A stretch of DNA of 64,000 nucleotides. It comes from Eublepharis macularius (lineage: Eukaryota > Chordata > Lepidosauria > Squamata > Eublepharidae). The notes under the pieces are model-generated. The model was not told the DNA's origin and made no database searches. It was given only the letters and a program-made list of their open reading frames with translations. The stretch spans positions 13,722,001 through 13,786,000 of the forward strand of contig NC_072801.1 of NCBI RefSeq assembly GCF_028583425.1. The letters are read 5' to 3'. A program made the translations under genes and the position numbers. Shown here one piece after another: positions 1 through 11,264 of the stretch. Every line of letters begins with the position of its first letter. The first letter of the stretch is position 1.

Positions 1-110
1 GACTTGGCTTTCGATCCTTGAACTCCCCTTGGGCTTTGTGTTGGTGCTTGGACTTGAACCACCCTGCTTGGGCTGGCCCAGCCTGTGACACCAATTTAGA
101 GCAGCGCTTA
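1..110. other. Possible end of an LTR or other repeat at the window edge
   Basis: The first 90 or so bases end in a GCCTGTGACA-like string, which resembles the 3' end (TGACA) of the solo LTRs elsewhere in this window. The other end lies outside the window, so this is only a suspicion. No reading frame is seen. Confidence 0.15.
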
Positions 111-299
111 ATAAAGCAAAACCATGCACAAACACTATAAACAGTTTTTTCCACAACAGGGAAGCATATTCCTGGAGCAGTGCAAACTTTTAAGCTGAAA
201 GTGGCTCCCATTATTCTTTATGGCTCAGATAAAAATTGCTCTGTGCTGAAGATGGTTTGTTAGACGCTCTAAATCAGGATACCCACAAATCAACAGGGA

Positions 300-1030
300 T
301 GAAAGGACTGGATGAGAAACTGATGATAGCTGAAATGTCAATTGATGATATTTTTGATATGGGCAAATCCAAAGCATTTCTATGATTAAAAACCGTGTCC
401 TAGAAATCGCTTACAGCAGCTTGATTTCGAGAGCCCACAGAGTTTGTTCACCCCTAACTTTTGGTCTTTCTTTCCTCAAATCAATACCCCTCTATATGTT
501 TAATCCCATGATACTGCAAACTGTTTGCAAGACTGAATATTATACCCACGGTAGTTTTACAGGGGAGATTTTTTAATTGGCCCTATTCCGACAGAATTTG
601 CCCTTGTAACCTTGAAGCCAGCTGGGTGACCTTGGGTCAGTCACAGCTCTCTCAGAACTCTCTCAGCCCCACCCACCTCACAGGGTGATTGTTGTAAGGA
701 TAATAATAACAACAGACTTTGTAAACCGCTCTGAGTGTGGCATTAAGTTGTCCTCAAGAGCAGTATATAAATCAAATGTTTTTATTGTTATTAATAATAA
801 CAGGATTGATACATCCTTTCATGTCCTGCTCAAATGTAGGTTCTTTGAAAATATAAGGGATTATTATATTAAGCTATTAATTAACCAACTATCCCCTTAT
901 ACTTCAGAAACATTGGCTCCTTTGCTTAGCAATAAGCATCCTAAATTTATCTTAGCAATTGCAAAATATGTCTCAATCCTTTTAGCCCTTACATCCAATA
1001 AGGAATAAGTATTTTTCACTGCTCAAGATT
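300..1030 (+). mobile_element. LINE fragment (same family as the 38.4 kb LINE), split by a SINE
   Basis: The frame at about 388-500 carries a stretch reading like the C-terminal part of the reverse-transcriptase protein at 38.4 kb (pattern YSS..SRAHR.CS..LTFGLS against YSS..QRARR.CSGLSLGLS). At 800-1005 the sequence resumes with the downstream part (a DTSFHVLLKC-like segment with conserved C and H). A SINE of about 190 bases sits between the two halves. The reading frame is broken and the 5' part of the element is absent. Confidence 0.55.
600..798 (+). repeat. tRNA-derived SINE (squamate type), 5'-truncated, inside a LINE remnant
   Basis: It contains the diagnostic SINE body 'CAGCTGGGTGACCTTGGG', then a CTCTCAGCCCCACCCACCTCACAGGG-like segment and the 'AAACCGCTCTGAGTG' core. 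It ends in an AT-rich ATT/AAT tail. Further copies occur at 9600-9860 (minus) and 49025-49270 (plus). The tRNA-like head is missing here. Confidence 0.75.
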
Positions 1031-1039
1031 TATGAATCA

Positions 1040-4000
1040 ATGACCTTCTAAGGGAATAAAAGGAAAGGATGTCAAACTGGGTTTTAGCCAAACAAGGTTC
1101 AGTTACATAATCTGAAAGAGGAAGATGAAAGGAAAATCAAAGATCTGGTTTCAAAAAACATACCACAGTGATAAAACCCCGTAACATGCAAACATCTTTT
1201 TGGGATTTCTTACCATTTTCTTCTTTGCTTGATTTTAGAACGTGCTCTTATACAATGGACCACATCCACCCGGCTTTACTCACATACAGCCCCCATGGAT
1301 ATGTAAAGAAAGGGTCCCCAGAGAGAGGCAGGTGAGACCAGCATTCAGACTCCTGCAACTGTTAAAAGTATGCAACCACAGCTGTACTTGGAGGACTTTT
1401 CTTCTTCTTCTTTAAAAAAAAAAGGTTTGAGAAGCAGTTCCAAATCCCTGAATGAATTCACACTGCAATTACTATCAGTTAAAATCCATAATGAAATAGC
1501 AGTGTGGTGAGTCCTGTATGGAATACGGATGCTAGTGTGCACCCTGTTCTGAGGGCTTAAGCGAGCATGACAGAGATCTGATCAGCAGTCAAAGAGCAAC
1601 CAGAAGCCCCAGAGATGCCAGTATGGAGGGGCTAGGACATGTTGTTCAAGTCTTTGTGGGTTACAGCAGACTAAGGACCTTCCCTTCCAGGTATCGAGGT
1701 ATCGAGTGGTCTCCTAATCTCATTGCCCTAAATCAGATCTTAGTCTTCATGCCTCAGAGCTCTTCTCTACAACAGACTACAGAGGATGGCCCAGGCATGA
1801 GTAGCTGCAGGAGAAAAGGCACAGAGAACAGGGAATGCAGGAGACGAAAGCAGAATGCCAGTAGGGAGCAGGGGTTGCAGACTTCAGAAGCAGTCCCAGC
1901 AGCTGTCCCTTGAATGGCAGCCTGACACCCAGACATTAGCAGGTGATCACATATGCCACAATATACCGATTTCTGCAGATGTCTGTTAAAACTTGGTGGA
2001 TTGGAGAGGTCGGCATGCAGTTGTTGGGGAAGACATCAGCAGGCAGAAATCTTGAAGCTGATGTAGATTGCAACAGGGAGGCGGCGGATGGCTCCAAGGA
2101 GAGGCATGTTGCGATCATGAGAAGAGGGGCACAGTAAAAAGCATTCTCTTGGGGAGAGCAGGGGGGAATGAGCAGGAAAGAGGTAGCTACGGTAGCCAAG
2201 ATGCGGAGGAGTTAGGGCACAGATGAGGTTTGAAGCAAGAGACTCAGTGAGGAAAGGACGCCACTTAGAAATGTGGAAATGGAAGAAGAGAGATTATCAA
2301 GGGGCTGCTTGAAGGACGGAGGAGGAAGACGCTCCCATCGCACTTGTTACCGTGGCAAACACAACAACAGAATAAATTGTGGTTGACCAAAACATGATGA
2401 ATCTGCAGACTAGGTTGGCCTAAGTAATTTTTATCCTCTATTCTGAGGTGCCTTTCGAAGCTACAGAAACCAGATATATAGCGACGAGAAATGAGCAGTT
2501 GAACATGCAAATGAAAGTAGGCAAACAAAAATTCTTTGAAAAAAGCTATAATTCAGTCAAAACCAGCCATAATTCTTTTTTTTAAATCTTTCTCAACAAT
2601 GAGTAGCTGCGTTACGACAACAGCATGTATAGAGTTTTGAAGAAAACATAATTTTGATACTCAAAGGAAATCTAAAATGTCAGCTTCGCTAGGAGGCTGA
2701 TGAAAAGCGTTCTGAAAGTATCGTTAATAACCAAGTATTTCAGATCCATTTAAAACACGAAGCAGGAAAATCAATGCTTGTTAAGAGAACAGAGACTGAG
2801 TCAGTCAAATAGAAAATAGCACACTTTCCATACGGCTTAAAATAGCAACAGGTCTTCAGCTCAAAATACAGAGGAATTAAAGTTTAGACCATTTTTGCTG
2901 CTGCCACAATAACAGCCTCTGCAAAGAAGTTCAATAGTATTTCCTGGTGCATTTCTTCAGGAGAAACACAAAAGTAGACAGAATCATTACTCAACTATCT
3001 TCACCTAGGCATGGTATTCATGCTCTCCTTTACAGTTTCTGTTGGAGATGCTTTAGTCAACAATGAGTAAGTAAAGTGGTATCATTAGGACAGCAGCAGA
3101 AGAGCATTCGGAATCACTTTTGAAGAAAGATACTTTAAAACTAGTACAATGCAGTGGGTTGGAGCCAACAGCGCTCCTCCATCACGAAAAAATTCTTCCG
3201 CTCATGGAAAGATTCCTTCTGTGAGCAGAATGCTCCTTGTACAAACGGTAGGGGATATTTGGGTCCAAGGCATTTCTCCAAGAAGCTTCACTTGGGGTAT
3301 CATTTTGCAGTCTTTCCTAATTCATATTGACAAAAAAAGCAGTATTTTTCATACTTAAGTAGAGAACTAGGCTGTAACCACAAACAGCATGTCACTTGGA
3401 TCTTTCAGCAGTTCAGTGGAGATGCTGTGGCTGTGATCCAGATAGGTACTAGTTTGAACCTTGTCTCAGCTACTAGGTAGACTCCGACAGACCAATCTCA
3501 GCTTCAGCTTCTTAGTGGCAGACTGGAGAGAATACTGGTCTACTTATGGGGCTGTCATGAGGGCTGCTGCAAATAAGTATGTGCAGTGAACACTAAAAAT
3601 ATTCTACAAACTCCCCAAAGCATTATGCTGTATGAGTGTGTGCTTTAGATCTTCCCTGGACCTTCTGAAAATGGATCAAAGCTGTCAGACTGTGGCATTC
3701 CAGTTAGCTAGCTACTGCTCTCTTCCCTTCTGCAAGACGACCAAGTCTCTTGATTTGAAAAGGTTTATTAGAAAACAGCATACAGGCCCTGGGTCCACAT
3801 TCCAGAACTTTGACAGGTCTGGCTGACCGTAGGCTTTGCTAGGAATGAGGTGCCTGAGGAAAGCAATTACATTTCAACCCTTGGGTTCCCATCCTCCCCC
3901 CTCAGAGTTCCCAGGGCTGAGCTTGCGGAGACGAGGAAGCGGGAACATCAAGGTCAGCGCTGCAGACATAAGATAACTTGCATTCTCTCCCACGGAAGGA

Positions 4001-4165
4001 GCTGTCCGGCAATGCTAGGAAGGAAGGAGAGGCTAACAACTAATACATTAACATGGCGTAACTGTCGTTCAGTACTCAAAACATGAAAAGGAATAAACTA
4101 GACGGCTATACAGTTTAACATAGCAAATTCTAGACATGATGTATAGGAAAGACACCACATTGTTC
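1040..4165. other. Non-coding stretch within CLUAP1 intron 3, no gene seen
   Basis: About 3.1 kb with only short chance frames and no recognisable protein family on either strand. I looked for CLUAP1 exon 4 (the segment after residue 72, expected to encode a lysine-rich KLNTKKLYQADGY-like stretch) on the minus strand and did not find it. No clear repeat boundaries were identified. Confidence 0.5.
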
Positions 4166-4169
4166 AGGT

Positions 4170-4840
4170 GAAGAACTCTGCCAATGAGATCCTGACAAAA
4201 GCCAGGATTCAAACTGTCCTGAATGTGCCCATTTTATCCTTTTATTTATCATTTTTATCATATTTATCATTTTTTATAATTTCACCTTGTATGTCCCAGC
4301 AGTGGGGAATAGAAAACAAAATTTTGCTCCACCCAGTTATCTTTTTTCCATTGGAATTTCCAGCATATCACAGAGCTTTTACTTTAGCTTGACTTAATGT
4401 TCTCCCCTCTGCTCTTTTGGAGGGATGCTCATATTCCATATGTAAACCATTTCTGACCCTGTCAACCTGGACAGGTAGAGACAATTGAGCGTGTTCTTTT
4501 ATACTGCCAGTATCATCAGGAGATCTAAATAAAATACATTACACCAATTATTGCCGCCTGCCCAGGCAGACCTAATCAATCTTATTTCATTCTCCTTTTA
4601 GCTGATTGTTGTAATGAAATTACTGCTAAGGTAGCAAGATTTTGCACCCTGGCTAGGTTAATCAGACAAAATATTATAACTTCTTTTAAGAAATGTAAAC
4701 AACATTTTTTATTATTTATTTAAGTATATTGTTGTATTCAATTTCTAGATATGCTAGATATGTAACTAATATATCTTTCATATATTATTGTGTACTACTG
4801 ACTTAAAATCTGATCCTGGATTGCAATAGTAATAAACTGA
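4170..4840 (+). mobile_element. Decayed LINE 3' fragment (same family as the 38.4 kb LINE)
   Basis: A frame at about 4365-4390 ends in YHRAFTLA, matching RRAFTLARL of the better preserved LINE at 39.5 kb. It is followed after a stop by a degenerate cysteine/histidine segment (CQPGQVETIEHVLLYC-like in another frame) equivalent to the C-terminal CCHC motif. The fragment fades out near an AATAAACTGAACTGA tail. It is pseudogenic, with several stops and frameshifts. Confidence 0.5.
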
Positions 4841-5025
4841 ACTGATACAGCTTCTGCCCATGAAACTGATACTGAACTTATCACCATATCTCAGCCTTAA
4901 AGGCTGGTATGGTATACCATTATCCCTCCCCTTTTAAAATCCATATACAGACCAACCTAGCATTCAGATGCCAAATGCAGAATTGATCTGAATACCAAAA
5001 TTCATTCTGGTACCTCACCACTTAG

Positions 5026-5810
5026 GTCGAGAGAGTTCCTGAGAGAGTGGGGAGACACTTTTCCCGACAAAGCCGGGAAAAGCCGGATGAGCTATTTGGG
5101 ATCCTGGTTGGGGGAAGAAGCAGCGAAGTGGTATGTGACGCTCTACTCTGCTCAAGCCCCGGAGATTCAACACGTGAGAGCATTTATGCATTCCATGCAG
5201 GCGCAGTACAAAGATCCCCTTGACGGGGAGAATGCAAGAACTAGGCTGAAGTGCATGCGATAGGGAAACGGCCAGTGCATGAGTTTGCAGCAGAATTCAG
5301 GGTGTGTGCTGCCAAAGTGCCAGACTGGACTGAATCAGTGAACGTAGAATTCTTTCGTGCTGACTTGAACCCAGACCTAATGGCCAAAGCAATGGTCCAA
5401 GATGATCCATGAACCCTACTAAGGTGGATTCAGTTGGCATGTGAGACTGAGAACTGGGAGCAAGTGGTAAAGCTGCTCCGCCTTCAGCATCAAGCTGGAA
5501 AGCCTCTGGAAGCTGTAGAGGAAGACAAGCAGAGGGGGAGAGGACCACTCCACTCGACTGAGAAGGAGAGAAGGCTGGAACAAGGGCACTGTTTAAAATG
5601 TGGTAGAGCTGGCCACTTCGCAGTCAAATGCCCTAGTGGAAGGAAGGTGCTTCCAGAGGCAAAACTGGTGCTCAGTGGCCAGAGCTGGCCAAGTCATCCA
5701 AAGAGGAGAGGGGTAGTGCTGCCAGCTAGCGAGAAGGTACAGCTGGCGGGAAAAGGCAGGGACCTGCTGTGAAAGGTGCCAGCCGGCAGGTTCCAAAAGA
5801 GCTGGTGCCA
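5026..5810 (+). pseudogene. gag remnant of the Ty3/gypsy element
   Basis: The frame around 5026-5260 encodes a capsid-like segment (W..TFPDKAGK..., AAKWYVTLY). It meets a stop near 5261, then continues with a CETENWEQVVKLL segment. A retroviral-type zinc knuckle with C-x2-C-x4-H-x4-C spacing lies at 5590-5631. This is the nucleocapsid RNA-binding motif and shows the strand. At least two stops or frame changes interrupt the frame, so no full product is possible. Confidence 0.75.
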
Positions 5811-5889
5811 AATCGGGTGAGACCAAGAGGAGCTTTGTTTTTTTATCCCCATCACCCTAGTGCATCCGAGGTGAAAAACCCACATCAGG

Positions 5890-7530
5890 GTTCGAGCCCT
5901 GATTGATTCTAGATGCAGTTGAGATCTACTCTCCCCTGCCCTAGACTGGGTCTAGTTAAACTATCAGAGCCGCTCCAATTTGAGCAAATGGATGCGTCTC
6001 CAATGAAGGGAACCCCTTGTACGTATGAGATTGAGTTAACCCCAGTGGGAATGGGAAATCATTGGGAGGAAAGAGTTTTTATTATCAGTCCCACTGCAAA
6101 GTTCCCAGTGGTGTTGGGAGTCAGATGGCTTTTTGACCATGATCCATATGTGCAGTGGAAGGCAAGTTGCCTTTGCTTCCCTGCAGGAGCATGTGTGGAG
6201 TGCCAGGAACACGTGTGGAATACTCAGTGGGGTGCCACCCCACCTCCTTTGCTGTGTGCTTAACAAGGGAAGAGATTGAAGGGATCCCCTACGAGTACCA
6301 GGACTTAAAGCAAGTTTTTGAAGAGGAGGAAGCTAACAAACTTCCCCCACACTGCCCCACTGACTGTGCCATTGAGTCAATCCCAGGGCAGGATCTTCCC
6401 AAGGGAAAGTTGTATTCTATGAGCCTTGCTGAGTGCGGTGAGCTCAGAAAGTTTATTGAGAAGAACTTACAGAGAGGTTTCATCTGCCCAGCGAGCTCCC
6501 TCCATGCTGCCCCAGTGCTGTTTTGCAAGAAAAAAGATGGGGTTTTAAGATACTGCACTGACTACCACGGAATAAATGCAGTATCCATGTCAAATACGTA
6601 TCCCCTACCCCTCATTAGGGACCTACTTAGAGTTGTTGCCAAAGGGAAAATCTTTACCAAACTGGTCTTAAGAGATGCTTACTTTTGAGTGAGAATCAGA
6701 GAGGGGGATGAATGGGAAACAGTGTTCAATAACACTCTGGGCCAATGTGAATACTTGGTCATGCCGTTTGGACTCCAAGGGGAACGTGGCGCCTTCATGA
6801 ACTTGATTAATGAAGTTTTGCACAAGCACTTGTACAAAGGGGTGGTCATTTATCTGGATGACGTGTTAATTTATAATCGTGATGATGAATCACATGTCAA
6901 ATTAGTCAGGAAGGTGCTGACTGCCCTCTACCAGAACCGATTGTATGCAAAACTCTCCAAGTGTGAATTTCACAAGCAGGAACTAGATTTCCTGGGGTAT
7001 GGAGTATCAGGCAAGGGGCTGGGGACGGATCCAGCCAAAGTGCAGGTGGGAGGCTTGGAAAACAAGACACCAGTTACAATCACTCCTGGGCTTTTCAAAC
7101 TTCTATAGACCATTTATTAGAAATTTTGCCGAGACTGGCCTGCCCTTGACTGATCTGTTAAAAACTAAGGGAAAGGGGCCAGGAGAAACAAAGCCAGGAG
7201 CTAAACTGACCTGGTCTATGGAGTGCCGGCAAGCATTTGAGAAATTAAAGGAACTATTTACCTCTGAACCCATACTGTGTCACCTTGATGAGAATAAAAA
7301 GTTCATTGTTCAAATTGATGCGAGTGATGTTGCCATGGGAGGGGAGGGGGGCAATTCTACAAGAAGGCTCAGACAGTGAGTTGCACCCCTTTGCTTATGT
7401 CTCAAAAAAATTCTCTGAGACTGAAAGAAACTGGTCAGTGTGGGATAAAGAGGTAGCTGCTGTAAAACTAGCACTCTCTACTTGGAGACATTGGTGCAAA
7501 AGTACCATTTGAAATATGGACAGATCATAA
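5890..7530 (+). pseudogene. pol remnant: protease, reverse transcriptase, RNase H
   Basis: A protease-like segment (LGVRWL..HDP..QWK) ends at about 6170. The reverse transcriptase runs from about 6255 to 7108 and shows the segments KKKDGVLRYCTDYHGIN, MPFGL and the catalytic YLDD box at 6851-6862. An in-frame stop lies at 6686-6688. A frame change near 7080-7110 leads into the RNase H part (IDASDVAMGG, then FAYVSKKFSETERNWSV). That part is itself shifted near 7340 and stopped near 7510. It copied element RNA into DNA when intact and is now inactive. Confidence 0.85.
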
Positions 7531-7534
7531 GAAC

Positions 7535-9040
7535 TTGGAAGTTCTCCATACACCCAGAAAGCTAGGTGCAAAACAGCTCAGGTGGGTGGAGTTTTTCTCC
7601 AAGTTTCAATTCACTCTTAAGCATCTTCCAGGGAAATCAAACATCCTTGCAGACACACTGTCCCGCCTCCCTCAGCATGAGAGTCAGAGGGAGGAGATTA
7701 CTGACACAATGTTTACACCCAGCCAACTAGGAGGCGTTGTAACACGATCTCAAACTCGTAAACCTCCTCCAAACCCTCCTGACTCATGGTTGGAGCGAGT
7801 GAAAGCAGAAATCGAAAAGGAGGGGGGACAAGCTTTACAGGAACCTTTAGTGAAGGGGGAGTATGGATGCTGGTATCATCAGGGGCGATTGTATATTCCT
7901 CAGACACCGCAGGGAGAAATATTTAAAAAGTTCCATGGTGACAAATTAGCTGGGCATTTCAGGTTCGTCAAAACATTACATCTCACTCAACGACAATCTG
8001 GGGGGCCAGGAATGAGAAAAGACATTTCTCAATATGGATCCAATTGTCAAGTGTGTGTGATGGGGGAAAAGAGGGGAGGAAAACCTCCAGGATTGCTGCA
8101 GCCATCGGAGACTCCCTCCAGACCCTGGGCTACCATTTCCATGGATTTTATCACAGATTTTCACCCTAGTAAAGGGAAGACAGTGATTCTAGTGGTGGTG
8201 GATCTGTTCTCTAAGCAAGGTCACTTCATTTCCTGCTCTAAAATCCCCACAGCAAAGAAACTGACCAGCTTGTTCATGCAACATATTGCACGTTTGCATT
8301 CTTTCCTAACCAAGATCATATCAGATAGGGGGAGTCAATTCATTGACAACTTCTGGCGGGAGCTCCTGAAAGTAACTGGGATTGAACAGGGATTCAGCTC
8401 CTCCCATCACCCCGAGTCCGATGGACAAACTGAACACACAAATCAGATATTGGAACAATTTCTGAGATGCTCTATCAACTATCAACAAGATAATTGGATG
8501 GATTTTCTTCCCTATGCCGAATATTGTTATAACATTAGTGTACGCAGTTCTATTGGAGCCACCCCCTTTAAGGTAACATAGGGATTTGAAGAAACGCCCA
8601 TGCCCCTGTTAGAACCTGACCCAGCTGGAAAGGGAGGTGAATTAAAACAATAGTGGACTGACATTATAAATCAATGGGACATTATAAAGCAAACTCTGGA
8701 GCAAACTAAAATGGATTATAAACGGCAGGCAGACAAAAAGAGAGCCCCCTCCTTAGGAGCTCAACCAAGCAAAAAGTTGCAGTGGAAATACCTAGGGCCC
8801 TTCAAGGTGGTCCGTCTAATTAACGATGTAACCGTGGAGCTGGAACTGCCTAAAAACCTGAAACAGGTAAACCTGGTATTCCACTTCAGTCTTCTAAAAA
8901 AGGACCCAGGGCCAGATAAATGGCACCCTGAGCCGGCAGCTCTGCTGCCTATCATGGTGGAAGGACCGCCCCACCACGAAACTGAACTGATTTTGGACTC
9001 TAAACTAAAGCAGGGAGTATTGTATTATCTCATCCAATGA
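7535..9040 (+). pseudogene. Integrase and chromodomain-like tail of the Ty3/gypsy element
   Basis: An open frame of 348 codons (7535-8581) covers the RNase H/integrase linker, the HHCC zinc-binding region (KFHGDKLAGHFR ... NCQVC) and the catalytic core. The acidic residues are seen in MDFIT, SDRGSQF and ESDGQTEHTN. A stop at 8579-8581 breaks it. The continuation at 8711-9040 has the GPFKVV motif and the EEILDS-like ELILDSKLKQG stretch typical of chromovirus C-termini. The chromodomain itself is cut short after about 10 residues (YYLIQ, stop), so targeting to chromatin marks would be lost. Confidence 0.85.
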
Positions 9041-9150
9041 AAGTATTTTCCTAAAATCCAACAGACGTCCAAGCTCCTAAGTTGATTAAAAAAACTTTCA
9101 CAAAAATTATCTGTGGAAACTGGGGGGAGATTGATTTTTGGGAAGGCAGG

Positions 9151-9560
9151 ATGTCAGAATGCAGGCAGCATCTACCATACCCATATCTGAAGGTTGGGGT
9201 TGGATGTTACGGTTATCCGTTACAGCTGTGTTTCTTCACTCTCATGGAATGTGAATCTGGTTGTTCCTGGAATTCTCTCTCTTAGACTATGCTTGCTCCT
9301 AGCCGCTGAGAAAGGAGCCCACATGACCTTGAAACCCTGTATGTCCTCCCTTGCCAGCGGAATTAGCCAGCAACCAGGAAAGGGGGGTGGGGGGTGCTAG
9401 CCTGCGAATGATATATGTTCTTGATACTTGTTTGTGCTTCATTCCTAACAATGAATCCAGTAAGACCATGATTCTAGCAACTTTCCAATAAAGCTTTAAC
9501 ACAGTGGAGTCTTTTGGGAAGTCACTTGGCAGATCCTTGCAGAAACTGCCTCTTAAGCAA
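9151..9560 (+). repeat. Probable 3' LTR of the Ty3/gypsy element
   Basis: It follows a purine-rich run (candidate polypurine tract) directly, begins TGTCAG and has a polyadenylation signal AATAAA at 9489-9494. The 3' boundary is not certain because no second LTR is available for comparison and no target-site duplication could be recognised. Confidence 0.4.
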
Positions 9561-9599
9561 GTCAAATAACCTGAATGCCAAGCAGCTAAGGTAAAACCA

Positions 9600-9858
9600 A
9601 AATGATGATGATGACGACAACATTCGATTTATATACCGCCCTTCAGAATGACTTAACACCCATTCAGAATGGTTTACAAAGTATGTCATTATTATCCCCA
9701 CAACAAAACACCCTGTGAGATGACTGGGGCTGAGAGAGCTAGAAGCTGTGACTGACCCAAGGTCACCCAGCTGGCTTCAAGTGGAGGAGCGAGGAATCAA
9801 ACCTGGTTCTCCAGATTAGAGTCCTGCGCTCTTAACCACTACACCAAACTGGCTCTCA
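9600..9858 (-). repeat. tRNA-derived SINE (squamate type)
   Basis: Reading the minus strand gives the tRNA-like head (TGGTGTAGTGGTTAAGAGCG at about 9835-9858 reversed), the 'GGTTTGATTCC' B-box region, the GCTGGGTGACCTTGGGTCAGT body and the CTGAGTG / GGCGGTATATAAATC end. It closes with a (TCATCATCAT)-type tail at 9600-9615 on the plus strand. This is the same family as 600-798 and 49025-49270. Confidence 0.8.
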
Positions 9859-9859
9859 G

Positions 9860-11262
9860 CTTTGCTTCTGGTCGGCCAATTAGTCTCTTACGTGGAGATC
9901 CTCTAAAAGTCCCCAAAGACAACATCAATCATCAGCTCCCATGCTGCTCTATAAAGCCATCCATAGGAAGTAACAATCACTGGTGCTTATGGGGTGTCTC
10001 TGAAACAGCCAGCCTCCATTCCTCTTAGAATTATGCTACATAATGAGCGCAGTTCATTAAAAATATAGCTAAAAAAGTCGCACACCTTGATGGCCATATT
10101 ACATGTTGGCAAATAGCCTACCTTGTTAAATTTAAGGCTTCCAAATCCCGTTTTCTAAAGGAATGGAATGAAGAATAGCCAGGGCACACAAGACACAGAG
10201 AACAAAGCCCTGCTGTGCTCCAACATGAGGATGTTTCAAACACAGCACAGAGCTTTAACAAGGCAAAAAGAGGTTCAAAACACAGCGCTTATAGAGTCCC
10301 CCAGACTTTGGCAGCAAGACTCTCAGGTCCAAAGCAATTTAGTGAATTATTTAGACCGTGCCTTTGATTTGGTTCTTCTATTAGAGGTTGGGGGATCGCA
10401 ACCTCTAAGTCACCCCTCCCATTTACCACAGAGAAGTTTTATATAATAGATAACAGAAAGTTGTGCCAACAGACACAGCTAAAAGATGTGCTGCCTCTGG
10501 CTCAGTTTAGACGTCATGGAAAATCAGGGTTTTACACAAATTATAGTTACTGCAATTGTCTAAACAAGGGCCATTCCAATAACTATATTTTGTTGGGGAA
10601 ATCAAATCAGGATCTGCAACCATGGTTTGAAGTTTGTTTACAAACCATCATTAGTCTTAACTATTGTTCTGTGCGACATACGAACACAGGCATCTTGGGT
10701 TAACCCTGGGTTCAGGGCTTTTTTTCTGGGAAAAGAGGTGGTGGAACTCAGTAGGTTGCCCTTGGAGAAAATGGGTCACATGGCTGGTGGCCCCGCCCCC
10801 TGATCTCCAGACAGAGGGGAGTTGAGATTGCCCTCTGCGCCACCAAGCACAGTTTAAACTCCCCTCTGTCTGGAGATCAGGGGGCGGGGCCGCCGGCCAT
10901 GTGACCATTTTCAAGAGGTTCCAGAACTCCGTTCCACCGCGTTCCAACTGAAAAAAAAACCCTGCCTGGCTTGCTCCCTAGCACTACCTTAACTGGGATA
11001 CCAGCCAGATTTCTATGGGAAAACCAAGGTGTGCTACTTTTTCATATATATTTTTAATGAACTATGCTCATTATGTAGCATGATTCTAAGAGGAATGGAG
11101 GCTGCCTGTTTCAGAGATACCCCATAAGCACCAGCGATTGTTATTTCCTATGGACGGCTTTATACAGTAGCGTGGGAGCTGTTGATTGATGCTGTCTTTG
11201 GGGACTTTTTAGAGGCTCTCCACATAAGTGACTAATTGGTCAACCAGAAGCAAAGCCAAGTT
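9860..11262. mobile_element. Long inverted-repeat element, arms of about 210-220 bases
   Basis: The left arm (about 9860-10085, starting GCTTTGCTTCTGGT) is the reverse complement, with scattered differences, of the right arm (about 11030-11262, ending ACCAGAAGCAAAGC). Markers such as CTAAGAGGAATGGAGGCTG and CCCATAAGCACCAG are shared. The interior of about 0.95 kb contains a hAT-type MITE (10713-10964) and otherwise unrecognised sequence with no convincing protein. Target-site duplications were not found, so class II and Penelope-like origin both remain possible. Confidence 0.6.
10713..10964 (+). mobile_element. hAT-type palindromic MITE (CAGGGC family), copy 1
   Basis: The terminal inverted repeats are CAGGGCTTTTTTTC and GAAAAAAAAACCCTG. 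The flanking 8-base duplication is CCTGGGTT / CCTGGCTT (10705-10712, 10965-10972; one mismatch). The body is two inverted arms containing GGTCACATGGC and CCCCGCCCCCTGATCTCCAG that fold into a hairpin. The 8-base duplication and CAGGG-type ends fit the hAT superfamily. No transposase is present. Confidence 0.85.
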
Positions 11263-11264
11263 TC

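Larger units (their letters stand above)
5026..9560 (+). mobile_element. Ty3/gypsy LTR retrotransposon (chromovirus type), degenerate, 5' LTR not seen
   Basis: The order gag (zinc knuckle), protease, reverse transcriptase, RNase H, integrase, then a GPF/chromodomain-like tail is that of Ty3/gypsy chromoviruses. No envelope frame is present. The element starts inside gag with no recognisable 5' LTR, so it is probably 5'-truncated. A purine-rich run at about 9121-9150 precedes a TGTCAG at 9151 and an AATAAA at 9489, suggesting the 3' LTR. Stops and frameshifts break every domain. It lies in intron 3 of CLUAP1, in the opposite orientation. Confidence 0.85.

Noticed and set aside
7535..8581. 348-codon open frame considered as a host gene
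   Set aside because: It is the integrase part of the Ty3/gypsy element (HHCC, SDRGSQF, SDGQTEHTN) and lies in line with gag and reverse-transcriptase remnants.
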